DNA of 64,000 nucleotides from positions 1 through 64,000 of the forward strand of contig JASANG010002611.1 of NCBI GenBank assembly GCA_030248215.1, in the 5' to 3' direction. The position numbers and the translations under genes are program-made. Under the pieces are notes generated by a model. That model was not told the DNA's origin. It saw nothing but the letters and a program-made list of their open reading frames with translations, and ran no database searches. Shown here piece by piece: positions 46,401 through 60,100 of this stretch. The DNA is from Enoplolaimus lenunculus. Its lineage: Eukaryota > Nematoda > Enoplea > Enoplida > Thoracostomopsidae. Position 1 is the first letter of the stretch, and the number at the start of each line of letters is the position of its first letter.

Positions 46401-49400
46401 CGAAAACACAGGCTCAAAGTTGTCCTGGCTGTCTCGGTTGACCCAACGAAAACACACGCTCGAAGCTGTACCCAACGAAAACACCCGCTTGAAGTTGTCC
46501 CGGCTGTCCCGACCGACCTAGCAAAAACATAGGCTCGAAGCTGTCCTGGCTGCCCCAACCAACCAAGCAAAAACATATGCTTGAAGCGAACCAGTGCTAG
46601 CTGGCTAAGCCGACCCAGCGAAAACACACGCTCGAAGCTGTGCCAGCCGACGCAGCGAAAACACACGGTCGAAGCTGTCCCGGTTATCCCGACCAAACCA
46701 GCAAAAACACAGGCTCGAAGCTGTCCTGGCGGTCCGCCCAACCCAACGAAAACACCCTCGAAGCTGTCCCGGCCGAGCCAACGAAAACACACGCTCGAAG
46801 CAATCCCGGCTGTCTCAGACGACCCAGCGAAAACACATGCTCGAAGCTTTCCCGGCTATGCCAACCCAACGAGAACACACGCTCGAAGCTGTCCAAGGCG
46901 ACCCAGCGAAAACACAGGCTCAAAGTTGTCCTGGCTGTCTCGGTTGACCCAACGAAAACACACGCTCGAAGCTGTACCCAACGAAAACACCCGCTTGAAG
47001 TTGTCCCGGCTGTCCCGACCGACCTAGCAAAAACATAGGCTCGAAGCTGTCCTGGCTGCCCCAACCAACCAAGCAAAAACATATGCTTGAAGCGAACCAG
47101 TGCTAGCTGGCTAAGCCGACCCAGCGAAAACACACGCTCGAAGCTGTGCCAGCCGACGCAGCGAAAACACACGGTCGAAGCTGTCCCGGTTATCCCGACC
47201 AAACCAGCAAAAACACAGGCTCGAAGCTGTCCTGGCGGTCCGCCCAACCCAACGAAAACACACTCGAAGCTGTCCCGGCCGAGCCAACGAAAACACACGC
47301 TCGAAGCAATCCCGGCTGTCGCAGACGACCCAGCGAAAACACATGCTCGAAGCTTTCCCGGCCCTGCCAACCGAACGAGAACACACGCTCGAAGCTGTCC
47401 CGGGCGACCCAGCGAAAACACAGGCTCAAAGTTGTCCTGGCTGTCTCGGTTGACCCAACGAAAACACACGCTCGAAGCTGTACCCAACGAAAACACCCGC
47501 TTGAAGTTGTCCCGGCTGTCCCGACCGACCTAGCAAAAACATAGGCTCGAAGCTGTCCTGGCTGCCCCAACCAACCAAGCAAAAACATATGCTTGAAGCG
47601 AACCAGTGCTAGCTGGCTTAGCCGACCCAGCGAAAACACACCCTCGAAGCTGTGCCAGCCGACGCAGCGAAAACACACGGTCGAAGCTGTCCCGGTTATC
47701 CCGACCAACCCGGCAAAAACACAGGCCCGAAGCTGTCCTGGCGGTCGCGCCCTATGCACCGAAAACACACACCCGAAGCTGTCCCGGCCGAGCCAACAAA
47801 AACACACGCTCGAAGCTGTCCCGGCTGTCCCAGACGACCCAGCGAAAACACATGCTCGAAGCTTTCCCGGCCCTGCCAACCCAACGAGAACACAGGCTCG
47901 AAGCTGTCCCGGCCGACCCACCAAAAAATCGGCTCGAAGCTGTCCCGGGCGACCCAGCGAAAACATAGGCTCAAAACTGTCCTGGCTGTCTCGGCCGACC
48001 CGACGAAAACACACGCTCGAAGCTGTCCCGAACGACCCAGCGAAAACATAGGCTCGAAGTTGTCCCGACCGACCCAACGAAAACATTCGCTCGAAGTTGT
48101 CCCGACTGTCCCGACCGATCCAGCAAAAACATAGGCTCGAAGCTGTCCTGGCTGCCCCAACTGACCAAGCAAAAACATATGTTTGAAGCTTGGCCGACCC
48201 AGCGAAAACACACGCTCGAAGCTGCGCCAGCCGACGCAGCTAAAACACACGGTCGAAGCTGTCCCGGTTATCCCGACCAAACCAGCAAAAACACAGGCTC
48301 GAAGCTGTCCTGGCGGTCCGCCCAACCCAATAAAAACACACTCGAAGCTGTCCCGGCCGAGCCAACGAAAACACACGCTCGAAGCAATCCCGGCTGTCGC
48401 AGACGACCCAGCGAAAACACATGCTCGAAGCTTTCCCGGCCCTGCCAACCGAACGACAACACACGCTCGAAGCTGTCCCGGGCGACCCAGCGAAAACACA
48501 GGCTCAAAGCTGTCCTGGCTGTCTCGGCCGACCCAACGAAAACACAGGCTCGAAGCAGTCCTGGCGGTCCCGCCCAACTTAACGAAAACACACACTCGAA
48601 GCTGTCCCGGCCGAGCTAACCAAAACACGCGCTCGAAGCTGTCCCGGCTGTCGCAGACGACCCAGCGAAAACACATGCTCGAAGCTTTCCCGGCCCGGCC
48701 AACCCAACGAGAACACACGCTCGAAGCTGTCCCGGGCGACCCAGCGAAAACACAGGCTCAAAGTTGTCCTGGCTGTCTCGGTTGACCCAACGAAAACACA
48801 CGCTCGAAGCTGTACCCAACGAAAACACCCGCTTGAAGTTGTCCCGGCTGTCCCGACCGATCTAGCAAAAACATAGGCTCGAAGCTGTCCTGGCTGCCCC
48901 AACCAACCAAGAAAAACATATGCTTGAAGCGAACCAGTGCTAGCTGGCTTAGCCGACCCAGCGAAAACACACGCTCGAAGCTGTGCCAGCCGACGCAACG
49001 AAAACACACGGTCGAAGCTGTCCCGGTTATCCCGACCAACCCGGCAAAAACACAGGCTCGAAGCTGTCCTGGCGGTCCCGTCCTACCCAACGAAAACAGA
49101 CACTCGAAGCTGTCCCGGCCGAGCCAACAAAAACACACGCTCGAAGCTGTCCCGGCTGTCTCAGACGACCCAGCGAAAACACATGCTCGAAGCTTTCCCG
49201 GCTATGCCAACCCAACGAGAACACACGCTCGAAGCTGTCCAAGGCGACCCAGCGAAAACACAGGCTCAAAGTTGTCCTGGCTGTCTCGGTTGACCCAACG
49301 AAAACACACGCTCGAAGCTGTACCCAACGAAAACACCCGCTTGAAGTTGTCCCGGCTGTCCCGACCGACCTAGCAAAAACATAGGCTCGAAGCTGTCCTG

Positions 49401-52400
49401 GCTGCCCCAACCAACCAAGCAAAAACATATGCTTGAAGCGAACCAGTGCTAGCTGGCTTAGCCGACCCAGCGAAAACACACGCTCGAAGCTGTGCCAGCC
49501 GACGCAGCGAAAACACGGTCGAAGCTGTCCCGGTTATCCCGACCAAACCAGCAAAAACACAGGCTCGAAGCTGTCCTGGCGGTCCGCCCAACCCAACGAA
49601 AACACACTCGAAGCTGTCCCGGCCGAGCCAACGAAAACACACGCTCGAAGCAATCCCGGCTGTCGCAGACGACCCAGCGAAAACACATGCTCGAAGCTTT
49701 CCCGGCCCTGCCAACCGAACGAGAACACACGCTCGAAGCTGTCCCGGGCGACCCAGCGAAAACACAGGCTCAAAGTTGTCCTGGCTGTCTCGGTTGACCC
49801 AACGAAAACACACGCTCGAAGCTGTACCCAACGAAAACACCCGCTTGAAGTTGTCCCGGCTGTCCCGACCGACCTAGCAAAAACATAGGCTCGAAGCTGT
49901 CCTGGCTGCCCCAACCAACCAAGCAAAAACATATGCTTGAAGCGAACCAGTGCTAGCTGGCTTAGCCGACCCAGCGAAAACATACCCTCGAAGCTGTGCC
50001 AGCCGACGCAGCGAAAACACACGGTCGAAGCTGTCCCGGTTATCCCGACCAACCCGGCAAAAACACAGGCCCGAAGGTGTCCTGGCGGTCGCGCCCTATG
50101 CAACGAAAACACACACCCGAAGCTGTCCCGGCCGAGCCAACAAAAACACACGCTCGAAGCTGTCCCGGCTGTCCCAGACGACCCAGCGAAAACACATGCT
50201 CGAAGCTTTCCCGGCCCTGCCAACCCAACGAGAACACAGGCTCGAAGCTGTCCCGGCCGACCCACCAAAAAATCGGCTCGAAGCTGTCCCGGGCGACCCA
50301 GCGAAAACATAGGCTCAAAGCTGTCCTGGCTGTCTCGGCCGACCCGACGAAAACACACGCTCGAAGCTGTCCCGAACGACCCAGCGAAAACATAGGCTCG
50401 AAGTTGTCCCGACCGACCCAACGAAAACATTCGCTCGAAGTTGTCCCGACTGTCCCGACCGATCCAGCAAAAACATAGGCTCGAAGCTGTCCTGGCTGCC
50501 CCAACTGACCAAGCAAAAACATATGTTTGAAGCGAACCAGTGCTAGCTGGCTTGGCCGACCCAGCGAAAACACACGCTCGAAGCTGCGCCAGCCGACGCA
50601 GCTAAAACACACGGTCGAAGCTGTCCCGGTTATCCCGACCAAACCAGCAAAAACACAGGCTCGAAGCTGTCCTGGCGGTCCGCCCAACCCAATAAAAACA
50701 CACTCGAAGCTGTCCCGGCCGAGCCAACGAAAACACACGCTCGAAGCAATCCCGGCTGTCGCAGACGACCCAGCGAAAACACATGCTCGAAGCTTTCCCG
50801 GCCCTGCCAACCGAACGAGAACACACGCTCGAAGCTGTCCCGGGCGACCCAGCGAAAACACAGGCTCAAAGCTGTCCTGGCTGTCTCGGCCGACCCAACG
50901 AAAACACAGGCTCGAAGCAGTCCTGGCGGTCCCGCCCAACTTAACGAAAACACACACTCGAAGCTGTCCCGGCCGAGCTAACGAAAACACGCGCTCGAAG
51001 CTGTCCCGGCTGTCGCAGACGACCCAGCGAAAACACATGCTCGAAGCTTTCCCGGCCCGGCCAACCCAACGAGAACACACGCTCGAAGCTGTCCCGGGCG
51101 ACCCAGCGAAAACACAGGCTCAAAGTTGTCCTGGCTGTCTCGGTTGACCCAACGAAAACACACGCTCGAAGCTGTACCCAACGAAAACACCCGCTTGAAG
51201 TTGTCCCGGCTGTCCCGACCGACCTAGCAAAAACATAGGCTCGAAGCTGTCCTGGCTGCCCCAACCAACCAAGAAAAACATATGCTTGAAGCGAACCAGT
51301 GCTAGCTGGCTTAGCCGACCCAGCGAAAACACACGCTCGAAGCTGTGCCAGCCGACGCAACGAAAACACACGGTCGAAGCTGTCCCGGTTATCCCGACCA
51401 ACCCGACAAAAACACAGGCTCGAAGCTGTCCTGGCGGTCCCGTCCTACCCAACGAAAACAGACACTCGAAGCTGTCCCGGCCGAGCCAACAAAAACACAC
51501 GCTCGAAGCTGTCCCGGCTGTCTCAGACGACCCAGCGAAAACACATGCTCGAAGCTTTCCCGGCTATGCCAACCCAACGAGAACACACGCTCGAAGCTGT
51601 CCAAGGCGACCCAGCGAAAACACAGGCTCAAAGTTGTCCTGGCTGTCTCGGTTGACCCAACGAAAACACACGCTCGAAGCTGTACCCAACGAAAACACCC
51701 GCTTGAAGTTGTCCCGGCTGTCCCGACCGACCTAGCAAAAACATAGGTTCGAAGCTGTCCTGGCTGCCCCAACCAACCAAGCAAAAACATATGCTTGAAG
51801 CGAACCAGTGCTAGCTGGCTTAGCCGATCCAGCGAAAACACACGCTCGAAGCTGTGCCAGCCGACGCAGCGAAAACACACGGTCGAAGCTGTCCCGGTTA
51901 TCCCGACCAACCCGGCAAAAACACAGGCTCGAAGCTGTCCTGGCGGTCCCGCCCTACCCAACGAAAACAGACACTCGAAGCTGTCCCGGCCGAGCCAACA
52001 AAAACACACGCTCGAAGCTGTCCCGGCTGTCTCAGACGACCCAGCGAAAACACATGCTCGAAGCTTTCCCGGCTATGCCAACCCAACGAGAACACACGCT
52101 CGAAGCTGTCCAAGGCGACCCAGCGAAAACACAGGCTCAAAGTTGTCCTGGATGTCTCGGTTGACCCAACGAAAACACACGCTCGAAGCTGTACCCAACG
52201 AAAACACCCGCTTGAAGTTGTCCCGGCTGTCCCGACCGACCTAGCAAAAACATAGCCTCGAAGCTGTCCTGGCTGCCCCAACCAACCAAGCAAAAACATA
52301 TGCTTGAAGCGAACCAGTGCTAGCTGGCTTAGCCGACCCAGCGAAAACACACGCTCGAAGCTGTGCCAGCCGACGCAGCGAAAACACACGGTCGAAGCTG

Positions 52401-52990
52401 TCCCGGTTATCCCGACCAACCCGGCAAAAACACAGGCTCGAAGCTGTCCTGGCGGTCCCGCCCTACCCAACGAAAACAGACACTCGAAGCTGTCCCGGCC
52501 GAGCCAACAAAAACACACGCTCGAAGCTGTCCCGGCTGTCTCAGACGACCCAGCGAAAACACATGCTCGAAGCTTTCCCGGCCCTGCCAACCCAACGAGA
52601 ACACAGGCTCGAAGCTGTCCCGGCCGACCCACCAAAAAATCGGCTCGAAGCTGTCCCAGGCGACTCAGCGAAAACACAGGCTCAAAGCTGTCCTGGCTGT
52701 CTCGGCCGACCCGACGAAAACACACGTTCGAAGCTGTCCCGGCTGTCCCGACCGAACCAGCGAAAACACATCCTCGAAACTGTCCCGGCCGACCCAACGA
52801 AAACACATGCTCGAAGCTGTCCCGACTGTCCTAGCCGACCCAGCGAAACAAATGCTCAAACCTGTCCCTTCACGGCCAGCCCAACGAGAACACACGCTCG
52901 AAGCTGTCCCGGGCGACCCAAACACAGTCTCAAAGCTATCTTGACTGTTCCGCCCGACCCTGCAAAACCATAGGCCCGAAGCTGTCCCTC
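40446..52990 (+). repeat. 12.5-kb hierarchical (higher-order) satellite
   Basis: The basic unit is about 30-51 bp, with a core like CCCAGCGAAAACACACGCTC followed by GAAGCTGTCCCGG. Long and short monomers differ mainly by an extra 9-bp CTGTCCCGA-like piece. Typically 12 different monomers make a block of about 509 bp, ending in a diagnostic monomer with GAAGCGAACCAGTGCTAGC. That marker occurs at 40596, 41224, 41730, 42320, 43080, 43589, 44216, 44722, 45312, 46072, 46581, 47087, 47593, 48924, 49433, 49937, 50527, 51286, 51795 and 52304; a damaged one is at 48183. Spacings repeat as 628-506-590-760-509, so superblocks of about 2992 bp and later about 2344 bp recur nearly unchanged. Open frames of up to 346 codons on both strands are repeat by-products. 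Confidence 0.96.
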
Positions 52991-55698
52991 TGTCCCTGCA
53001 GAAATACATGGACAGGAGTGCGGGCCTGTTGCTGTTTTGAAGAACGGAACGCCCCTCAGAGTAACTTTGAGTGTCCTTTGAAAATGAGGAAGGTTCAAGG
53101 AAGCCGCAGCCTCCCTCTTTAAGAGAGAAAAAGCGCAAAATTGATTCAAAAAGATTGTTTGTTGCAGAAAAAGTTTCCTCCTACATTTGTGTCGTGAAAT
53201 TAAATGTAAATTAAGTGCGCTAAACCAATCATCAAACGCAAAAAATGACGCAACTCAACTCAGCGCATCGTGTTTATACAATATATAATATACGTGAAAA
53301 AATATAGATTTCTTAACTATTGAAAACAGGTTCATTTTCGGTTACGCAGTAGTCCATATTTATAAAAAGTGATAGTATATATTCAAGTGTTAAAAAATTG
53401 AAATTTAATTGAAATTATCAGGGGATTTTATGAGGAGCCAAATCGGTATTCATTATGCTGCGCTATATCAGACTAAAGCGGGTCTTGAAGATTTGGAGCA
53501 ATCTTTAACAATGTAACAACCAAAACAATTGCTAAGTTTAGGCCTCCTCAGCGTAATAAACACGAGTCTAAAACACACCTATGCCTAAGTTCAAGCAAAC
53601 AAATGGTGTAAAACTATAAGCCCAGTCTATTTCGTTCTTTGAGACATCCATTTCAGTTGTAGGGAAAGTGCAAAGTGCCAGAGTAGGCCTAAGCCAAAGC
53701 CACAATGCGGACTCCGGACATTAAGGACGGTAGAGTAACAAAGAAATTACGTGAGTGAGAAGCCAATCATATTGCGTTATCCCAATACAAAAGTTTGTAC
53801 TCGTAAAGGGGTAAGTGGCAGCATCCTGCACCCTTCTCCTACGGCGGGTGGATAGTAGATTTAGTATGTTCCTGTGCTGGAGAATACTTTAGTGTTTCGA
53901 AGTTCACTTAGCAAATTTAAGTTTTTCAGCTATATTGGGCTAAAGCACAATGAGAGCTTCAAATGAATCTTTTTGGAGTTCGGCGGGATCATTGGAGAAA
54001 CATATATACATCATTTCATGCCCGGATGCGTCAAAGCGCTTGCGTATGAACACTAGGGTGCAACCGGAATCGTAAAATACTGGAACTGGAAAGTTAAAGA
54101 AATACACTGAACCGGAACCAGAAACGGAAAACAACAAATACTTGTAACCGAAAAATTCATTTTAACGTTTTTTGTAGCTTTTAATAGTGTAAACACCATT
54201 TAGAATGCCAAAATCCTGAAATAAATGCAGTTGGAAACGTATGAAAAATTAGAGACCCATAATGACTAGCAGACCCTTTTATATACCATCATCAATTTAA
54301 CCAGCAGAGCTTGTGATACATTTTAATAAAATATATTGTACAAGAAGTACGAAATAAAATTTAAGGCCCAGGAATTTTTTTACATTTGCGCTTACAGAAG
54401 TCATTTTTGATTCCACCGAAGGCTAAAACTTTTTGAAGTCCAAGAATAAATAGTGCGGGTCCCGTTCTTTTTTTTTACTTTTTGACCTTATTTTACCAGA
54501 AATTTTTCAGCACTCTTATTTTGATTCTGACCACCTGTTGTGTGAGAATCACCTACCCCGGTGGTTAGAGGTTTTATAGTCGGGGCCAGGGCTGAAGCCA
54601 GCACGGGCCAAGGCCGGCGGGAGCGGACCTCGGCCCAAATGTTCAACCTGAACGCCTCAGCGGTCCGGTCTATGCCCATAGTTTAGGCGCGCCAGCCGAA
54701 TGTGACATTTTGAGATATCGGAACAAAAATTTGCATTGTAAAATCGAGTTTAACCCTGGAAAAAATTATAGTCGGCAGCCTGTGGGGGGTGCATTCCCCC
54801 ATCCCCCCGTTTATTGAAACATGTCGTCGGTTTTCGGTTGGTGGGACGCTCCTTTTGGCGGGAGTCTCGGAGACCCTGGGCCCCGTTTTGATCTGGCGTT
54901 GGTTCCAATATATAGCATTGCGAATATGGTACGTAAAACATGTTTGCTGACTCTATACAGCAACGAAAAAGCCTATGCACGTACGTACAGCCGCAGATAT
55001 ATGTATGCTCATATATATGTATGCTGAACTGTTTGATAGTGTTGTATAGAGAACCTATGTTTTACGAGTGAGAGAGTAAACAAGGTTTGTGAGAGCACAC
55101 TGCGAAAACGTACTACATACAAACATTTTGTTTAGATTTCTGTCGTTGTGTCTCGTCTGTATGGTGTGTGTTTGTTTGCTTTATGCTTCGCCGTGTTTGC
55201 TCGCTTGCATATTAGTTTTAATTTTAAAAATGTTACGTGTGTAGTTTGTTTGTTCGTTTGTTTTTGAGACGCTGTAGAAGCCGTCTCTTTCAGAAGAATT
55301 TTGTTGTCAAGGAACCAACCAATTTCAGAATTCTTTATATTTTTGGAAATGGCGGCTGAAATTTGTTTAGGTTTTCAGGATACCGGGGTGTGAGGTAAAA
55401 AATACCGGAGCCGGAGGCGAACAAAACTTGCCGGAGCCGGAGGTGAAGCCGGATGTGATGTGAAATTAAGTACTTAAAATGTTTAATTCGCTAATTCTAG
55501 CAAAAATCTGTAAGGCCGCCAAGTTGTTCCTCATAATTGAACCAAAATTAAAACAAAACCCACGAAAAACAAATAAATTGTGTAATATTCTGCAGATTTT
55601 CGCAGCAGAAATTGCTAGAACCTTCGGCAGAAATTCTACTGGAACCGGAGCCGGAGGTCGCTTTTCTGCCGCTGCCGGATGAAGATCTCCGTTTGTAC
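52991..55698. other. Intergenic after the satellite
   Basis: Monomers decay by about 52990. Then come AT-rich DNA with TTAGGC-like remnants (about 53540-53700), a CAGGGTGCAA-like end with AACCGGAA words (54056-54150), GC-rich patches (54590-54640, 54770-54890), and an imperfect hairpin at about 54925-55069 (ACGTAAAACATG and CTATGTTTTACG). CCGGAGCCGGAGG words at 55400-55680 surround the hAT-like element. No gene can be supported. Confidence 0.45.
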
Positions 55699-56058
55699 CA
55701 GGGTGCAACCGGAATTACAATTTACCGGAACCGAAATTTGAAAATTTTACCGGAACCGGAACCGGAAAGTGAAAAATGCATTTCACCAAAAATTTCATTT
55801 TAATCTTATTTTTTGCTATATTATTTGTGAAATAACCTTAGTCGAACATAGGTATTTATTTTATTTGTTGTATTTTAGATTTTCATCATCGACTGAAGTG
55901 AAATCCACCATTAATGGCTTATATTCGGAGTACAAGTGGCTTTCAAAAACGGCCAAATTATAATACCGGAATTTTTAAATCCGGTAAAAATTTACCGGAA
56001 CCGGAACCGGAAGGTGAAAAAATGCCGGAACCGGAACCGGAATTCCGGTTGCACCCTG
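55699..56058. mobile_element. hAT-like MITE with perfect 8-bp target duplication
   Basis: The ends CAGGGTGCAACCGGAATT and AATTCCGGTTGCACCCTG are perfect inverted repeats. GTTTGTAC flanks both sides (55691-55698 and 56059-56066). Both ends carry ACCGGAACCGGAAC runs around an AT-rich middle without a protein. CAGGG termini and 8-bp duplications are hAT hallmarks. The perfect ends and duplication suggest a fairly recent insertion. Confidence 0.93.
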
Positions 56059-56066
56059 GTTTGTAC

Positions 56067-57147
56067 CCATGCTGGATTCCTCCTATCTATATCATTTTGA
56101 GATACTCTGTATTAATTTTAGCAAAAAATTACAACTAATAATCGTAACTTTGAACAGGCCCCGTTTTCAATGCTTGGTTGACACAGTTTTCAGTAATTTT
56201 GGCAACAGCACTGTTTCCAAATAACCCTAGTCCAGTGCGCGGAAACCCGCGGTTCAATCACCAAATTTTTGTTTCTGTCAAATAAACGTCAGTAAACAGC
56301 GTCGCAGGCAAATATTTAGATACAGTAATGTCGAAATGTATAACCTCAAATATTTTGTAAGAATGATTCCGTTGCCACGCACGATCCCATAAAGGTTAGC
56401 AAATTTTAGTATATAGAATCCTTGGGAGAAATTTTTAATCAACTTAGATCTCTAAATGTGGCCTCGGGCTTCGTGCACGTAAACTCCAAGACAAATTGAA
56501 CATGAACGAAAATAATTTCATTAATTTGTAACAAATGACATGAACAAGTAGTGAAATACTTTATTTTCAAACTTTTAACAAGCGAGGCCAATAGGAGGTG
56601 TTGTTCGTTGTTTGGAGAAATCAAAGTCCTTGTTCGTACTTAAGTAATGCTAATCGGGTTACGAAAAATATGTTTGGTTTACAGTACTGTCTAAAGTACA
56701 AAAACTGTAAGATACAAGACAGTTTTTGGCTTTTATAAAACATGGCATAAAAATTCTGTATTATTTATCTATTAAATTGCTGTCGATGAGTTAAACTTAT
56801 CAATAGTTGATTGTAGATTAGCTTTTCCAGAACCAAAAATCATCGCGAACTTGTTCATGCAACCTTTTTGAAAATTGTTGCCAGCCAACAGACACCTTAA
56901 GTTGCCAAGATATTTGTGAATACAAATTATCCGTACGGTCACAATATTTATAGTTTCGATTCCGATCACAATTCCGGTATAAAATTGCTGTTCCGATTCC
57001 AATTCCGGTATAATCATGTTATGCTTTGCACACTGCTATTCTGCTAGAAAACACATTGTTGGCTTCAAATGCAAAAGGGATACATCCAGCCACCCTCTGC
57101 ATCCGCCACTGGCTGTCTCAACTGACAAGTTTGTTTATAATTTACAA
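56067..57147. other. Upstream region of the MADF gene
   Basis: AT-rich, with an AATTCCGGTATAA repeat remnant at about 56940-57015. A frame is open upstream of the chosen start from 57016, so an upstream start at 57016 is possible. No promoter motif is evident. Confidence 0.35.
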
Positions 57148-60100
57148 ATGTACGTTAATAACTCTAATATAGTATTCGACACAAATAACCTCGCGGTTGG
57201 TATCAAGTCCGAATTTACCGGTGCACCCACAGCGTCAAAAACCTTGTCTTCTCAAATGTATCCAAATTCCGTCACTGAAACCTCTGAGGAATGGTCGCAC
57301 GAAAACGAGATTATTCTGATTGATTTTTATCGTAAACATCCCGTTCTTTGGAATCCTAAGATGCCGAACTACACAAATAGACAATATAGAACTGAAGTGA
57401 TCAACAGTATTGTTCCGCTATTGAGTGGTGTCAAAAATGTCACCGGTACGTCTGCTCCCGTCTTGTACACTTCCACTCACAGGCCTAGGCTTGGGTTGAG
57501 GCTTCGAATGGGGTTGAGGAAAATTCTTAATAAAGGCTTTATCTAACCGCAAGAATTTGTCAAAGCCTAAGCCTGAATCTGAGCTTCAACCATAACTGTG
57601 TAACAGGCGTAGGTACAAGATGCATCTGCCCTTATTTTCTAGCTTTGCGATCAGTTTAGCGTTGCTAAATTTGAAATAAAACTAAAACGGTAGTAGTATT
57701 ATTGTATTATCTTAAGTTGAATATAGAATTGTGATCACGGCAGTCTAGCACACCCAATCAAAATCAAGAACAAAATCATAAAAAGATAGATATAATACAC
57801 AAAAAACACTCTACAACAGCCCAAAATTTATCAACTCGCTTAGATTAGTTCGCAAACTATGTTATTGCTCTATTGCCGAAGCGTTGATGAGTACTGACAC
57901 AACTAGTTTCTATGATTCAAAAACTCACAAGCGTACTCCGGTCCGCTAAGTATGCGCATTTGTAACAGTTCCCTATCATCTCTTCCGAAAGCTGTTGAAT
58001 CGAAGCAAAAAATACTCTAAAGCTTAAGCTTACTCTATTGCAGTCCCGCAGAAAAACTTTGCGCCCCTAATCTTTACATGAGCCCACTTTGCTAACAGTC
58101 AGTTTGAAACACAATTGTATAATTTTGGCACGTCTTCGGCCCTGTAGGTAATAATTTGTACCATTCCATGAAAAAGTTTTGATTCTCGCTTGTATATCAG
58201 CTGAAATCACCAAACACATGCCTCCTAAAATCCATTGGACCACCTCTATAGCATAGTGGGCGGGCTGGGTTCCGGCTTTAGTATGCTTCGAATGAAACAA
58301 CGCTGCCCGTACTGCGATATAACTAAACTCTCTGTTTTAATTTTAGGAGTTAGCGCAGCGAGGAAATTTGCTATTTTGCGAATGCAATTTCGACGCGAAT
58401 TTTTGAAATCAGAAGCTTCGAAACGAATCGCAGAAATGTCTGCAGCACCTGGAAAGACCGACAGTTCACAACTTTATATACCAAGGTGGCATCATTATGA
58501 ACGAATGTCATTTTTGCACGATGTAATGAGCACAATTTCAAAGCCAGTAACTCGATCGCAACGCAGCTATGAAGTAATCATTTATATCCGTTAATATTTG
58601 GGAGCGTAAACGGATAGAAAAACTAACGGGAACCGATACTGATCGCGAACACGGACACTTAAGTATAAACTTTAAAAACTATTTTATCTTTCTCCCAACA
58701 TAATTTAAAACATGCTAATGCCCCCCTTATTTGTAATAGAGAAGAGATAACTGGTGGCTTTGAAGTTGTTTAAATTTCATTCGTATTTCAAATCGAACAA
58801 TTGCACAGTATCTGTTACTGCAAACATGAATGATTTATAAATGATTTACGAATAAATATGAGCGTAAACGTGACAGAAGTTGCGGGTATTTTTGCACCAA
58901 AAACGGGCATCGATTTTTACTGGAACCGGAAACGAATATCTTTTTACAATCTGATTGTTACTGTTAGTATTGATTGCGCTTTGATAAATAAATTTCAAAA
59001 AATAGAGTTTGGGTAAAACATCACTCGTTTCAAATCACAAACTCGAGCTTGTGCGATCAAAAGGGCACTACAGAAATCGTACTTGTCGTACGAACCGGGG
59101 AAAGCGTATTACTTCTATTTATTTCCATTTGTATTTTATTTTTCTCGAACGGGACGTCAGTACAATCGACGCGCTTTACAACTGCTGTTGTGCAGCTGAG
59201 ACAGAAAAATGCTAAGACCATCATGCACAGAATTTTTCACCTACATCCGAGTTTTAAACGATATTTTAAGTTCAAATACGTTGTAAAAGATATCTGTTTC
59301 TTATTAGAATGTTAGCATTGTTTTTATCCGCACGTTATTGTAGGGCGTACGTACGGCTGATATGGCCAGTAATGCAATCTTCGTTGGTCACGATCACAGT
59401 CAACAACAACAACAGGAACAACAAGAACAACCACAACAACAACATAATTCGGACGACCTACAACCGGCGAATACTCCATGTGTAGTCTCACAACTAGCGA
59501 TTGATTCGCAACGTAGCTACTCACGCTTTGTGACGGCGAAACGTAAATTATCGCCTCCAGAAGCGTCTGATATTATAACAAAATGCATTGTGACTGAAAG
59601 CTCTGACGAGTTACTACCAGAAGAACAAGCTGCAGGGCCAACAGGCACAATGCATTTAACATCGTCTGATTTGTTTCGTTACGATTCTCCGTCAGCTTCC
59701 AGTTGTCTTGAATATAGCAGCGATATCATAAATAATCAGATTACAACCAATTCAGGTAAGGTCGATTGTGTTTTATAATTTTAGACAGTTTATTGATGAC
59801 GAAATTACGAGTATGTCTAAGACGAACTACGTATATTAATGTAACCTTTTTGAGGGTAAGCACATAACTGTTTTAAGTTTAATTTTAGAATCAATTATTT
59901 TACAGCGTTGTTGACGCGGTTGTTATTGATGGCACTGGAAATTAAAAGACACTTACTATACTGACGAAAATAACATTTATTAAAAGTGCCATGTAAGGGC
60001 TGTGCTACGTATATATGTTTTGCCGTGAGCCGCAGTCAATTGCTACCTGGCGACGCGTGCCAATTATATCACGACTCTAATGCGTCACTCACTGCCCTTT

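Noticed and set aside
40464-52973. Dozens of open frames of 60-346 codons on both strands in the large satellite
   Set aside because: They follow the monomer repeat, overlap each other in opposite strands and recur every 2992 or 2344 bp. They are composition by-products.
40446-52990. CRISPR-like appearance of conserved cores and variable linkers
   Set aside because: The linkers are not unique spacers but a small set of variants repeated in fixed order. The surrounding genes are spliced animal genes.
54338-54900. Possible GC-rich gene or RNA around 54590-54900
   Set aside because: High GC and palindromic patches (GGGGGGTGCATTCCCCC) recur elsewhere in the window in repeat context. No consistent frame or RNA family is recognised.
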